The position numbers and the translations under genes were made by a program. DNA of 64,000 nt, taken from positions 21,301,346 through 21,365,345 of the forward strand of contig CM024766.1 in assembly GCA_014218235.1 (NCBI GenBank), read 5' to 3'. Below the pieces are notes generated by a model. That model made no database searches. It had not been told where the DNA came from and saw nothing but the letters and a program-made list of their open reading frames with translations. Positions 33,001-43,385 of the stretch are shown here, one piece after another. This DNA is from Colocasia esculenta. Taxonomy: Eukaryota > Streptophyta > Magnoliopsida > Alismatales > Araceae. Each line of letters opens with the position of its first letter. Position 1 is the stretch's first letter.

Positions 33001-34494
33001 CTTTGGACATGTATAGCTGAAATCTGCTAATCCCGGCCTTTTAAATGTTAAGACTTTCTTACGGCAATCTAATACGGCATGATTTTCTGCTAACCAATCC
33101 ATTCCCAGTATAATGTCAAAATCTTGCATGTTATCCAGTACATATACATATGCAGTAAGTTCACATTCTCCTATTTTCAGAGTTATTTCTGGAATAACAG
33201 AGGTAAGTGTAGCTATTTGACCAGTAGGACAGTCAAGTATCATGCTTCCTACTAATTTCTCTGGTTTCCGAGACATAGAATTAACAAATACCCGAGAAAT
33301 AAAAGAGTGTGTAGCTCCAGGGTCAAATAACACTCTAGCATACATATTTTCGGTTAGGAGAATACCTTCAGCTACTGTAGGGGTGTCCTGGGCTTCCTCC
33401 TTTGTCAGAGCGAAGACTCTAGCTGGTCCCTTGGGTGGTTGTCTTGGGGCTTGCTGGAAGTAAGGTTGTGGTTTTTGCGCTTTTGACTGGTCTGCTTTAT
33501 GTGGACAGTCCTTAATCATATGCCCTTTCTGACCACATCCATAACATTTCCCTGCTACTTTCCAACATTCATCACCGGGGTGTCTTCTTCCACATTGAAC
33601 ACACACGGGCCAACTCTTTTTCTGTTCTCCTTGCTGCTTGGTTGAATCGACTTTTCGCTTCTGACCTTTCGTTTCCTTGTTATACACATTTTTCTTCTTA
33701 CCCCCATTGGTTTCTTTGTTTTTCATATACTCCTCAAACTCAGATTCCACTATAAATGCAGTCTTTAGTGCCATAGCCATACTTTGGGGATCTAGTGGAG
33801 CTACCCTACTCCTCACACTGGGTTTCAATCCTCTCACAAACTTCTTTACCCTTCTAAGTTCATTATCACAAATGTGAGGTGCATACTTTTCCAGTTCAGT
33901 AAATTTTGTTTCATATTCTGCCACCATCATGTCTTTTTGTTCCAATTGCAAAAATTCCACTTCCTTCCTATCCTTGATATGTGGTGGAGTGTATTTTTCA
34001 TACAACTCTCTCAGGAATTCTCCCCAACTAATGTTATCTTCTCTATTTCTGAATGCATTTCTCATGGCAGATTGCCACCATTCATCTGCTCTATCCTGAA
34101 GCATATAAGTCGCCAATGTGACTTTGTCTTCTTCTTCACATCTAATCGCCTTAAATATCTTTTCCATTTCTCTAACCCATCCTTCTACAATTTCAGGTTG
34201 GCTGCTTCCTTTGAAGGCTGGAGGTCCCATCCTCTTAAATTTCTCTAACAATGATGCTCCAGAAATTCTTTCTCCACCTACATCTTGTTGGTTCTTCATT
34301 AGTGTTTGCACCATTCCCTGAAATGACTGCATAAAAGTAGCAAAATCAGGAGTCCCAGTACTTCCTTCTTGAGAATTTCCGGTCAATGGGACATTGTGAA
34401 CTTCCTCCCTAAAGCTTTCCTCATGTCTATCCTCACTGGATGTGTCGATAGCTTTCCCTTTGTCTGCCATTTCCTGGAACACCATCAAACACAT
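30004..34494 (-). CDS. B gag-pol polyprotein (1496 aa)
   Basis: A single uninterrupted ORF, consistent with gag and pol in one frame. Gag (about 1-340) includes MGPPAFKGSSQPEIVEGWV and ends with two zinc knuckles: CVQCGRRHPGDEC (298-310) and CYGCGQKGHMIKDC (317-330). Protease: FDPGATHSF with D391. RT: about 545-800 with FIDD at 728-731. RNase H: D877, E914, D939 and D982. Integrase: zinc ligands H1081/H1088 and C1118/C1121, catalytic D1151, D1212 and E1248 (35 residues between the last two, a DD35E core). The C-terminus, about 1461-1496, is a chromodomain-like block (VKILWK ... ETWELEQEM) as in Tekay elements. The start may be M1 or M9 (MADKGKAID). The ORF begins 134 bp after the PBS. No lesion is visible. 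Confidence 0.96.
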   Translation of the reverse strand: MCLMVFQEMADKGKAIDTSSEDRHEESFREEVHNVPLTGNSQEGSTGTPDFATFMQSFQGMVQTLMKNQQDVGGERISGASLLEKFKRMGPPAFKGSSQPEIVEGWVREMEKIFKAIRCEEEDKVTLATYMLQDRADEWWQSAMRNAFRNREDNISWGEFLRELYEKYTPPHIKDRKEVEFLQLEQKDMMVAEYETKFTELEKYAPHICDNELRRVKKFVRGLKPSVRSRVAPLDPQSMAMALKTAFIVESEFEEYMKNKETNGGKKKNVYNKETKGQKRKVDSTKQQGEQKKSWPVCVQCGRRHPGDECWKVAGKCYGCGQKGHMIKDCPHKADQSKAQKPQPYFQQAPRQPPKGPARVFALTKEEAQDTPTVAEGILLTENMYARVLFDPGATHSFISRVFVNSMSRKPEKLVGSMILDCPTGQIATLTSVIPEITLKIGECELTAYVYVLDNMQDFDIILGMDWLAENHAVLDCRKKVLTFKRPGLADFSYTCPKNNGNKMTISALKAMKWLRNGCQGYLASVMAISNEHKQVSVQDIEVVKEFPDVFPNDLSGLPPIREIDFTIELLPGTLPISIAPYRMAPAELIELKKQLQDLLDKGFIRPSVSPWGAPVLFVRKKDGSLRLCIDYRKLNQVTIKNKYPLPRIDDLFDQLRSATVFSKIDLRSGYHQLRVKEDDISKTAFRTRYGHYEFLVLPFGLTNAPAVFMDLMNRVFQPYLDNFVVVFIDDVLIYSSSEEEHKEHLRIVLQTLRNHQLYAKLSKCEFWLKEVKFLGHVISGKGVAVDPSKIEAVLNWERPKNPSEIRSFLGLAGYYRRFIEGFSSIAMPLTQLTRKETPFVWNEKCEASFQDLKGKLTTAPILTLPQGSGGFTVYTDASQKGIGCVLMQHGKVVAYASKQLKDHERNYPAHDLELAAIIHALKIWRHYLYGEQFEVYTDHKSLKYIFSQKELNLRQRRWLEFLKDYDFTVNYHPGKANVVADALSRKKSRALQLHQQWKEITDLIEYSPRCDAENLILAQLTVRSALIDKISETQNQDQKLKEMVNKPGYIRDGQGIIRFQNRICIPENEEIKSELLKEGHKSQYSIHPGSSKMYQDLKKQFWWHGMKKDIAEFVSKCLTCQQIKAEHQKPAGPMQLIEIPIWKWEQITMDFVMGLPKTRKKHDAIWVIVDRLTKSAHFLAITKTQSLEDLAQLYIKEIVRLHGIPLSIISDRDPRFTARFWKSLQAAMGTQLKFSSAYHPQTDGQSERTIRTLEDMLRACSLEWRGSWDDYLPLIEFAYNNSYHTSIGMAPYEALYGRPCRSPLCWAEVGEKNLIGPELIQNCSEKIKLIRKRLLIAQDRQKKYADRRRRPLEFNIGDHVFLKISPTKGTMRFGKKGKLSPRYVGPFEILQRIGEVAYQLALPPSWSHIHNVFHISMLRKYIMDPSHVISYEEVEIQPDLTVQEEPVKILDRKERVLRNKAVPMVKILWKSAFIEEETWELEQEMKEKYPQLFGK

Positions 34495-34628
34495 CCAATT
34501 AATTCATACTAACTACTTAAATTTTGTTAGAACCAAAATGATCTTTAAAGATTCTAGAATACACACAAATGTTTTATTTATTTCCTTTGTAAAAATGGTC
34601 ACAGAGATATCTATCACCCATAACCCTT

Positions 34629-34640
34629 GCTCTGATACCA
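34629..34640 (-). other. B primer binding site (tRNA-iMet)
   Basis: Minus strand TGGTATCAGAGC, separated from the LTR end by gagg. Confidence 0.9.
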
Positions 34641-35976
34641 CCTCTGTAACACCCTCCTCCGACATCACACAAACACAAACATAACCTTTGACCGGAAGAG
34701 GGGTTACGCCACAAACTTTCGTTATGGGTAGATATATCCGCGCTTTGCACAAAACTGGCAAACCATTCCACAAAGGTAACTTGGAACATATTACAATACA
34801 TAAGGTCTCAAAGTACTAACATTCATTATTTACAAAAGTCAAGCTTCTCTCTTTCTAACTTAATACATTATCAACTAAAAGAAACTACTAAAACTACATT
34901 ATTCTTCTTCATTTCTTCGTCATCCGCAGCGGAAATAGGATTCACATGTAGCTGAGATTATACATACCTTCAATCTGAAAGGGTTGAAGGAAACAAAGGC
35001 ATGAGTCGAAAGGACTCAGTAGGTATAAGTAAACATAGAGTAGAAGTATCAATTTGCAGAACTGAATGATTATTCAAATAGTGCATATGTGGAACAAACA
35101 TAATTGCTCATGAATTTCATACTTAACAGAAACATATAGCTCAAATTGATTTCATAATGAGCTCCAACAAATCACAGAATAAAAGTCACATTTGTCTTTC
35201 AGAATTCAGACCATAACTTAATTTGGAAACAAATTCGACAGGCATCACTGCTCTCAAGAGGTTACTATATAGACGTAATATACCATCCTCAGTGCCTAGG
35301 CGATTCCAGCACCTTAGATCTTGTTCATTGCGCAAGAACGGGGTTTATTACCCACCATCGTCAGTCCATTGACTTGGATTTACCTACAAACTGTCGCCCT
35401 CAGCTGATCACAAGTGGCTGGTGCTACCACATGTGATCCTAAACCCTCTTTTGAAGAGAGCACTGTCTTCAAATCATAAATTTCTTTTCATGAGCATAAC
35501 GGAAATGAGAAATCCAAAGGGAGATTTGATTTATGATTAATACAAATATCTTGGTGACAAAGTAGTTCAGAGTTCAAGAAAATAAGAAAGACAATTAGTT
35601 GAGACAAGGTGATGACTCAAAGCTGACAACTTCGGAAGATTTAAATCACATAAAACCCAAGAAAATGAGGGTACACAGTTGTCATCACAAGTATTCATAT
35701 CTCATAAGGTGTTCAAACATATGAACTCTTAAGTGGTCAAGTTTTACAACCTCAATTACCGAATATCGAAGAATAGACTCAATCGGAGTACTATTCGTAA
35801 TTGACAACTTTAGAAACAATTCAAGGAAAGTTAAGGTACCCAAAGTGGGTGAACTTTGAAGTACTATGACAGTAAATATCAAGGTAAATGAGAGGGTAAC
35901 TTCCTTGGCTTTTAGGATGAAGTTTTAGCATGAATTTGGACAAGAAAGAGTGCAGAAATCCAAATCAGCAATGCAT

Positions 35977-36151
35977 TTGTCGACAGCCAAGAAGGTGCTG
36001 TCGACAGACGACGGCAGACAGAACTCTAATTTTCTGGACTGTGTGTATCTGTCGACAGCAACCATATGGCTGTCGACAGATGCACACAGTCCCAGTTATC
36101 CCGAGTTCAGGAAAACTGGTCTGTCGACAGCTATGGGTTGTCTGTCGACAG
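35977..36151. repeat. Phased CTGTCGACAG palindrome array, B 5' LTR (transcribed leader)
   Basis: Starts at 35977, 35998, 36049, 36070, 36121 and 36142, intervals 21, 51, 21, 51 and 21 bp. With the TATA box at 37015-37021 on the minus strand, the array lies about 0.85-1.0 kb downstream of the expected transcription start, in the 5' leader of the genomic RNA. Confidence 0.95.
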
Positions 36152-37014
36152 CCGCTTGTTGCTCACTCAAAAATGACTTTGAATGCACTCTAATCATGCT
36201 AACCATGGAACCTATGAGTCAAGGCATGATGTATATCAAATAGAAGAGTCTAAACATGGTTCTCACAGTGGTTTATAAACCGAACAAGCGAGACAAAATG
36301 AGAGGTTTGCAATTCAAACTTGTCTAGCTGAAAACTAAACATAGTATATTGTTGGAAGTGTGGTCTTGATAGTAATGGATTATTGGGAGATTATTAAAAT
36401 ATGATCACTAAAACACAAGATATCTAATGTTCCTAATCAAGGTTTGAGGTACGAACATCCGAATGGAAAGAAAATCACAATATTCTAGGATATCGAAATT
36501 TTTAGCAAAACTTGATAACTTAAACTTGGATCATGGATGGAAGAAGAAGCTAGAAACCTACTTAATGTGTGAAAGGAGTGGAGACTCCTCTTTGGTAATC
36601 ACATACTTCCAAAGTTAATTTAGGGAATCAAACAAAAGAATCTGAGATAACAACCTCGTGTACGAACTTAACCGAGACTGATTAGCATGCTCCAAAAGCA
36701 ACTCGTATGAAGCTAAATTCTTTCAACATGAGTAGAGACTAGAAGTTCAAGGGAAAGGTGAGAACCTACCTGATCTGAAAAAGAACAAAAGTTCTTCTTC
36801 TTCTTCTTAGTTTAGAGATCAATACAGTAACAAGATGAGGAAATAAGAAGATTGCTGAAACAGGGACTTCGGCAGCTACACCTCCAGCAAAAATGGCTCC
36901 AAGGCATACAACCCCAACCACAATTTACCAACACCAGGCTTGAAACCACAGCAACAACAGAACTAGAAAGAACAAGAGTGTTGGAAAAGATGTATACGAT
37001 GGGTGTTGGGAAGC

Positions 37015-37021
37015 TTATATA
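37015..37021 (-). promoter_or_regulatory. TATA box of B (5' LTR promoter)
   Basis: TATATAA on the minus strand, in gagcTATATAAgct context. The start site is expected near 36985; the leader to the gag ATG would be about 2.5 kb. Confidence 0.65.
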
Positions 37022-37704
37022 GCTCCCAAGTTCCCTTGCAAATTGGGCACGTTAGCCATGGACGTGTCTTGGTGTAAGCCTTCCTAAACCATGTGAGGCC
37101 ACCTATCTCATGCAACAAACTCTTTGGTTACACGTAAGTAACCTTAATGATAGCCCCACTCCTTGGCTAAACCTTATCCTAATGTGTGTTGGCTTCTCAT
37201 AAGCCTTACACGTAACTCCAGGAAAAACCCAAAAGAAATCCCTGCCGTAAATAGCCCATAAATCATCTGGGCCAAAGATCTTCATATTTAGATGTCCTAA
37301 TGATATCCGTTTAACTTGAAATTTCAAACATAGACTAATATGATGATTTTACAAATTATCATGATTTTAGTTTAATTTTTAGAATTTATTTTACACTGGG
37401 TGAAAAATCACCCCAAAAATAGTTGCGTCGACTTAATCTCAAAATCTGTGCGTCAAAAATTCCGAATAATTGCATTTTTAATATCTCCATAATTTTCTAA
37501 GAATTATGGTGTTCTTAAATTTTATTTTCGTTACAGTTTTCCGGTGTCGCCTGTCGGGGTGCGCACGACCGAAAGTAGTACCGGGGTATGATAAAGTATC
37601 TTAAACATACCCTTAATCCTAAATATCACAATTTAAACCTAATCGGTTTGCATAAATAAGAATTTCTAAGTAAAACATGGTATTTAAAATCTGGGGGTAT
37701 TACA

Positions 37705-37709
37705 ACCTC
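37705..37709. repeat. B target-site duplication, right copy (acctc)
   Basis: Identical to 26910-26914. Confidence 0.95.
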
Positions 37710-38830
37710 CAATACTACCCTCAAATTCTGACGGTGTGTAGCCTCATCCGGAGAATAGACAAGCACATCATCAGTGAAAACTACAACGAAACTATCTAGA
37801 TAAGGTCTAAACACCCTATTCATGAGATCCATGAACGCTGCAGGGGTGTTGGTCAGACCAAGAGGAAGGACCAAAAACTCATAATGTCCATAACGGGTTC
37901 TAAAAGCCGTCTTGGACACATCCTCACTCCTAATCCTCAACTGATGATAACCAGACCGCAAATCAATCTTAGAAAAGACTGATGCATTTTGCAACTGGTC
38001 AAACAAATCATCAATCCGAGGTAAGGGATACATATTCTTCACCGTCACTTGGTTTAGCTTTCTATAATCGATGCATAACCTAAGTGACCCATCCTTCTTC
38101 TTCACGAATAAGAAAGGTGCGCCCCAAGGGGAAATGCTAGGGCGTATAAATCCCTTATCTAACAAATCTTGCAATTGCTTCCTTCGCTCTGATAACTCCA
38201 CTGGTGCCATCAGATAAGGGGCCTTCGAGATAGGAGAGGTGCCTGGAAGCAACTCTAGAGTAAACTCTATCTCTCTAGCCGGCGGCAATCCAGATAAATG
38301 ATCGGGAAAAACATCTGGAAACTCCCGCACTACATCAATCTCTGCAAGAGTAGGTGACTCATCAGCCTCGGGTACTAATGCCATACTGGCAAGAAAAGCG
38401 TCACAACCCTTGTTCACCATTCTCATCACCTTCATGGCAGAGATGACATACTTTCCTGCTAAGTTCCTAGGCAATGGATGAGAAAATTCATCCTCACCGG
38501 GAATGCGGAAAACAATCTTCTTCCCACGACAATCTACTAACGCATAGTGCTCCTCTAGCCAATCCAGACCAAGAATAGCATCGTAGTCCTTCATTTTAAG
38601 CAAGAAGAAACACCCTTCTAAAACTCTATCTTCAATGCACACCGGTAAAGAAGGAATACATTGCCTTGTCGATACCGTACCCGCAGGTGTGTGTACAGAC
38701 AGAGGGACTTCTAAATCCTCAGACTCTATCCCTCACTCTAAGGCTAACTGCCTAGAAAAACGCTCGAAAATGAACGAGTGAGTAGCACCCGTATCAAACA
38801 AGACCCGAGCATGCACACCTAAGAACAAAA
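37705..38830 (-). pseudogene. A protease and 5' part of RT
   Basis: The protease active site LFDTGATHSF lies at about 38770-38803, DYDAILGLDWLEEHY at about 38590. RT runs from EFPDVFPDHLSGLPPAREIE through RLCIDYRKLNQVTVKN, SKIDLRSGYHQLRI and the catalytic FTDDVLVYS (about 37755-37780). It ends at RVVLEV, where B is inserted; the sequence continues at 26910. From 38642 the frame is open for over 300 codons. An in-frame stop lies between the protease motif and 38642. Confidence 0.92.
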
Positions 38831-39608
38831 TCGTATCTTCAGTGACATGCTCCGCCTACTCGGCGTCCTCACGAGCTAATGCAAACACTCGAGCTGGGGC
38901 TCAAGGTCTCCCTGGTCTCCCCGTCACTGGCGCTGCTACTGCTGTTGGGGCTGGTGCCGCTCCTCGCTGTACTCCCTACTGAAGCATGGGGCAATCCTTG
39001 ATCCTATGCTCGCTGCTCCCACACATTAAGCACTTCCCCGCCAACTTCCAACATTTCGAACCTCCATGTTCCCTCCCACAATGAGGACACTCTTTATTGC
39101 CACTAAGGGAATGCTGAGAAGATACCTAACGACTGCCCGATGCCGCGGGACACTGCGGTGACTGATGTGCCTCCTTCTTTCACTCCTGCCTCTGGAACGG
39201 AGCTGCAGGCCTCTTTTGAGAAGCCTTCTTCTCCTCCAAATACTGCTCCATCTCTCCCTCCTGCCGACACGCTGCGCTGAGGGCCTCATTGAGGGTACGA
39301 TGGTCAAAAGCCACCAACCTCATCCACAGCGATGGCCTCAGACCCATCACGAACTTCTTCGCCTTCCTGCGCTCATTAGCTACAATATGAGGGGCATACT
39401 TAGATAGCTCGGCATACCTGACCTCGTACTCCAGTACGGTCATGGAGCCCTGAGTCAATGAGAGGAACTCCTGCTCCATCTTGTCCTGGATGTGCTCCGG
39501 AACAAACTTGGGTCGAAAAAGCCTCACGAACTCGTCCCAACCAATCTCCACAGCACCATCCTCAAACCTGGTACGTAGCAACGAGGACCACCACACGTCG
39601 GCTTGCTC

Positions 39609-39685
39609 CTGCCAAAACCATCCATAAGGACTAATCCAAATACTCTAAACTAGAGAAACTAAATGCATAATTATACAACACATAC
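39609..39685 (-). other. Probable intron in A gag (77 bp)
   Basis: Minus strand donor GTATGTGTTG, acceptor TTTTGGCAG before GAG. T-rich and AT-rich against a GC-rich coding surround. Length is not a multiple of 3 and contains stops; splicing aligns the gag residue for residue with B (ML-x-x-xAD-WW). Confidence 0.65.
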
Positions 39686-39889
39686 ATGTAGCATGTAGGT
39701 TGCTAAAGTGACCCTATCATCGTCTGCGCACCTAATAGCTCGGAAGATCTTCTCGATCTCCCTCAACCAGCTCTCAGCTAACAATGGATTGCTCTCCCCC
39801 TTAAAAGAGGGTGGCGACATCCTCATGAACCGTTCCATGATGGAGGGTCCACCATGGTCCTGAGCCTGGGGAACATGCACCTGAGCTTG

Positions 39890-39980
39890 CTACATCAAAC
39901 ATCATAAGCATCACATATAGCATAGCAACATAATAAACATATCATCAAGTAAAATAGACTACTCTATCTATCGTTCTAAC
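39890..39980 (-). other. Probable intron in A gag (91 bp)
   Basis: Minus strand donor GTTAGAAC, acceptor TTTGATGTAG. AT-rich with stops. Splicing joins ...EAQQAH to QAQVHVPQAQD in frame, continuing the Q/A-rich pattern. Confidence 0.55.
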
Positions 39981-40357
39981 ATGAGCCTGCTGAGCCTCCA
40001 GCTGAGCCTGGAGTGCAGCCTGGGTGTGGGCCTACGTCTGCATGTCCTGCACTAGACCCTGCATAAACACTCCATAGTGTACTGGTGGCGGTGGACGAAG
40101 CACAAGACCCTGAGGTGCTGGGGCTTGCTGCTCATTCCTCTGCTCATCCCTATCCTCTCTCCTCTGCTCACCCTCACGAGCAGGGACACTACCACGCCTA
40201 CCTCATGAATCCATAGCTGCAAAAGATTCAATCTTAATTAAGGACTAAGCTATCAAATTTTCCTAATCATATTCTTAAATATGTGGACAATCTATACAGA
40301 CTTAGCATATAATGAAGATGATGGTATATGCATATTTATGTACAATTTCAGCCTGTA

Positions 40358-40368
40358 TCTCTGATACC
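40358..40368 (-). other. A primer binding site (tRNA-iMet)
   Basis: Minus strand TGGTATCAGAG, then diverges (ATAC); 6 nt from the 5' LTR. Confidence 0.8.
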
Positions 40369-42460
40369 AATCTATGTAACGACCCTCCTTATACCGGTAC
40401 GGACATACCATCCCACATCGATATAGAGAGCATCGCTACAATGGGACATTTACCCAACACATGTACAATAGACTGAAACGTACACAAATATAACACATAA
40501 CATCGAAATAGAAAGAACTGGAAATAAATCTCTTATTCCATAATCCACATTTATACACAGTCTATATAGTACAAAATGGAAACTAACTATTTCATAACTG
40601 GGAAATTTAACAAATTACATTGTCCACCTCTTGCAAATAAAATGAATTACATAACTCAAATGTAATACAATTCTATCTTTATTACATACTATAAAAAGAA
40701 ATACAACGTCACTAGCTCCACAAGTAATCTCCTACTCCCACTCTTAGTCACTCCTAACAGTCTCCTCGGAAGAGGTAGAGACACCTGCACCTGTATGCTG
40801 AAGCAAGAGTGAGTCCAAAGACTCAGCAAGTGACTTCCATTCACACTAAGCATACATACATCACATAGACCAATTGTATTTCTCATAAGAAAACTATTAC
40901 ATATAGCATGAATTAGTTAATCAATTAAAAGAAAAACCTAAACATGATAATTCTACATTTGCAACACATGATAATTGATTTATATTTTAATTCACAAAAT
41001 TTAAATCTATCACATGCTTTCTACGCATTCTTTAACATAGAATCAAATTTTACATTTCATTACTTGTATGTTGCAACATAATAGCAATTAAGCATAGAGT
41101 TTACATTAAAAGGAAAAGACCTTCCTAGCATGGCTTCTATGCAAAATTTCATATTCATATCACATTTCTAAACATAGTTAGCTTGCTGTTTTACTTGGGT
41201 TTAACACATTCATAATAGAAAATACATGCTCTCATATCGCATTTACATATTTACATGCTCGGTTACTCATTTACATACTTTCACACTCACTTTTCACATA
41301 ATCACAAATTCACATTATTAACATTGGTATGCCATGACACATAGTCCAAACCACCTATAGAAGGACACAAACTTCTCACATCACACATATATCTATCACC
41401 TGGGCATTACAGTGATAAATCTTAGTTACTACGTAGAACCGGGGGAAGCACTCTCCACCTAACCGGCGGTACTTCTCCACCTCCAGGATTTTATCCCAAT
41501 GCCCTTGGGATTTCACACACATATGATCCTTCCTGTAGGGACTTTACTACGGTACAGTTCCACAGCCCTCTAAGGTAGCAGTGTCACCCAATGGCACATT
41601 TACACATTTTCCACTTTTAAACTCACACTTAGTACACAATTTATCACGTCTATTTCATGCTCACACATAAACATATGTTTCATATTTTGCTAATCATGGT
41701 ACTAATGTTTACAGAATTTAACTAACCATAACAAAATCTTAATCATGTTGAAATTATCTAATTTATCACAATTTACATTAAGTATGCTTAAATTGGCCAT
41801 TCTCTCATGAATTAGTGAAATCAGTATCTACTATTCTCAGACTTGCTTGAAAGTTTAACCACATACCATTTATAGGTTGAGCATCATGCATACCAAATTT
41901 CACATTTTTCAAAATTATACACAATTTATGGTAATTAAAAACATGCATTCTGCCTATTTTAGAAAGTACTCAGTTACACATGCTACACAAGGCCACATAC
42001 ATATTTCTCTATTCAAAAATCTGTTACCAACCGTCATGATACTGTTTACAATTTTAGAGAATTTATCTGGCATTGTACAATTTATTGGAGCTTTAAAACT
42101 AATTTTGCATACTCACTATTTTATAGTTTAGAAATTTTAATTATTTACACAGACCGTAGAAAATCCTCAACTTTTTGTGATAGGAACTGACATCTATTAA
42201 CAATGTACAAAAATTCTATGACACTCAGATTCCACATCGATCACACAAACAGAAATTTACAAGATTTAAAAACTTGTCTGACATGCATTTCAGAATTTTC
42301 AAATAAATAGGGTATTCCACAAAAATTCATAAAATTTGCACAGCATGATCCAATAATGGTATTACATAGCATATCACTCTTACATTATATCCTCATGCGC
42401 AGAAATCCGAAAAATAGATCACTTATAGACAAATAGGCACTCTGTCACTGTCTGAAGAAC

Positions 42461-42552
42461 TTGGTGCCAATGGGGTAGTCGTTTATCCATGTTAACGGCA
42501 ACATAGGGTGCCGCCAACTTAGGATCCTAATGGAAAGAGATCCTGTCGTTAA
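42461..42552. repeat. Inverted-repeat array, A 5' LTR
   Basis: Counterpart of 23634-23726 with several substitutions; TTAACGGCA and TGTCGTTAAG half-sites are clear. Confidence 0.7.
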
Positions 42553-43357
42553 GTTCCTGTCTGTGCAAAATACAGACTGAACGAGAAAGATCGATTGAAG
42601 GGGGGTTCCAAGACTCGAATAAAAATCTGTAAAATATCCTAGGACCTACTAGACATATGTATGGATGATGTGAAGGGTTTACTTGCCTTTGAGAAAATCT
42701 AAAAAAGGAGATTTGGGTCGAAGAAGCTCTCCTCGGCTAGTGGCAAAGAGTCTTCAAACTCCTCCAAATCTGGGTTCTGTGTTGATCTCCGCTGCACGCC
42801 AAAGTTGGGAAGATAATCTTGGATGTTCAGACTCCCTTCCAGTCGTTGTAGAACGTCGGATGAAGCCTCCAGTCGCCGGATCAAAGAGTTCAAAGATCGG
42901 ATTTCGCTCAGAGAGAACTAGGGTTTTTGACAAATACCAAAAGGATCTAGCTGCGCCCTAAACAGGTTGTTTTATAGGGTAAAGGGTTGGAGACGTGCTT
43001 GGGTAGGCTAAGTTACCGTTGGCGGACAGTTTCCTAAACAAGGGGCGAGGATTTTGGGGGCGTTTCCGGATCTGAAGACACAACAAATCTGGAAGATAAA
43101 CATCAACATCACTAGCCGCCAATTATGCGTTGGCGTCCATCGATGTGGCCGCTGACTCACCATCAACGTCAACTGATGTTGACGCCAATAGGTCGTCAAA
43201 ACAAAACTTAAAACAGCAGGAAAACATACTTACTCACTGCAAATACATAACCATACAAAGTATACTTTATATAATTAGTACTATTCATGCAATGAAGTAT
43301 ATAATACAAATAATAACATGGCAATTATACATCTATATACAACAACACTCAACCAAT

Positions 43358-43385
43358 ATGTATATATATATATATATATATATAC
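43358..43385. repeat. (TA)n microsatellite
   Basis: About 12-13 TA units; the matching site in the 3' LTR (about 24545-24557) has about half as many. Confidence 0.9.

Larger units (their letters stand above)
26915..37704 (-). mobile_element. Element B: young, apparently complete Tekay/Del Ty3/gypsy retrotransposon
   Basis: 10,790 bp. Minus strand: 5' LTR (37704-34645), PBS (34640-34629), one gag-pol ORF (34494-30004), PPT, 3' LTR (29957-26915). A perfect 5-bp duplication (acctc) flanks it. The LTRs are almost identical: I find about five substitutions, a 1-bp indel and an 18-bp indel in about 3.05 kb. Every cis and coding part needed for retrotransposition appears present, so this is the most recent LTR insertion in the window and possibly still active. 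Activity is inference. Confidence 0.95.
34645..37704 (-). mobile_element. B 5' LTR
   Basis: 3060 bp. Same as the 3' LTR except for about five substitutions near the ends, a 1-bp difference in cgcc(c)tgtcgggg, and 18 extra bp near 37345-37370 flanked by the direct repeat atgatttt. Confidence 0.95.
38831..40214 (-). pseudogene. A gag, with two probable introns
   Basis: Start ATG at 40214 (MDS, then a TGA). The N-terminal part is Q/A-rich. Two AT-rich GT-AG segments (39890-39980 and 39609-39685) interrupt it; removing both keeps the frame across MRMSPPSFKGES, RVTLATYML and EQADVWWSSLL, where B has LATYMLQDRADEWW without a gap. Downstream: YAELSKYAPHIVANERRKAK, FVMGLRPSLW, then knuckles CPHCGREHGGSKC and CLMCGSSEHRIKDC. 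Stops occur at about 40203, 40033, 39178 and several places near 38860-39130. Confidence 0.85.

Noticed and set aside
35977..36151. Palindrome arrays as CRISPR arrays
   Set aside because: Repeats of 10 bp with 11-bp spacers, inside plant LTRs, no cas genes; CRISPR repeats and spacers are much longer.
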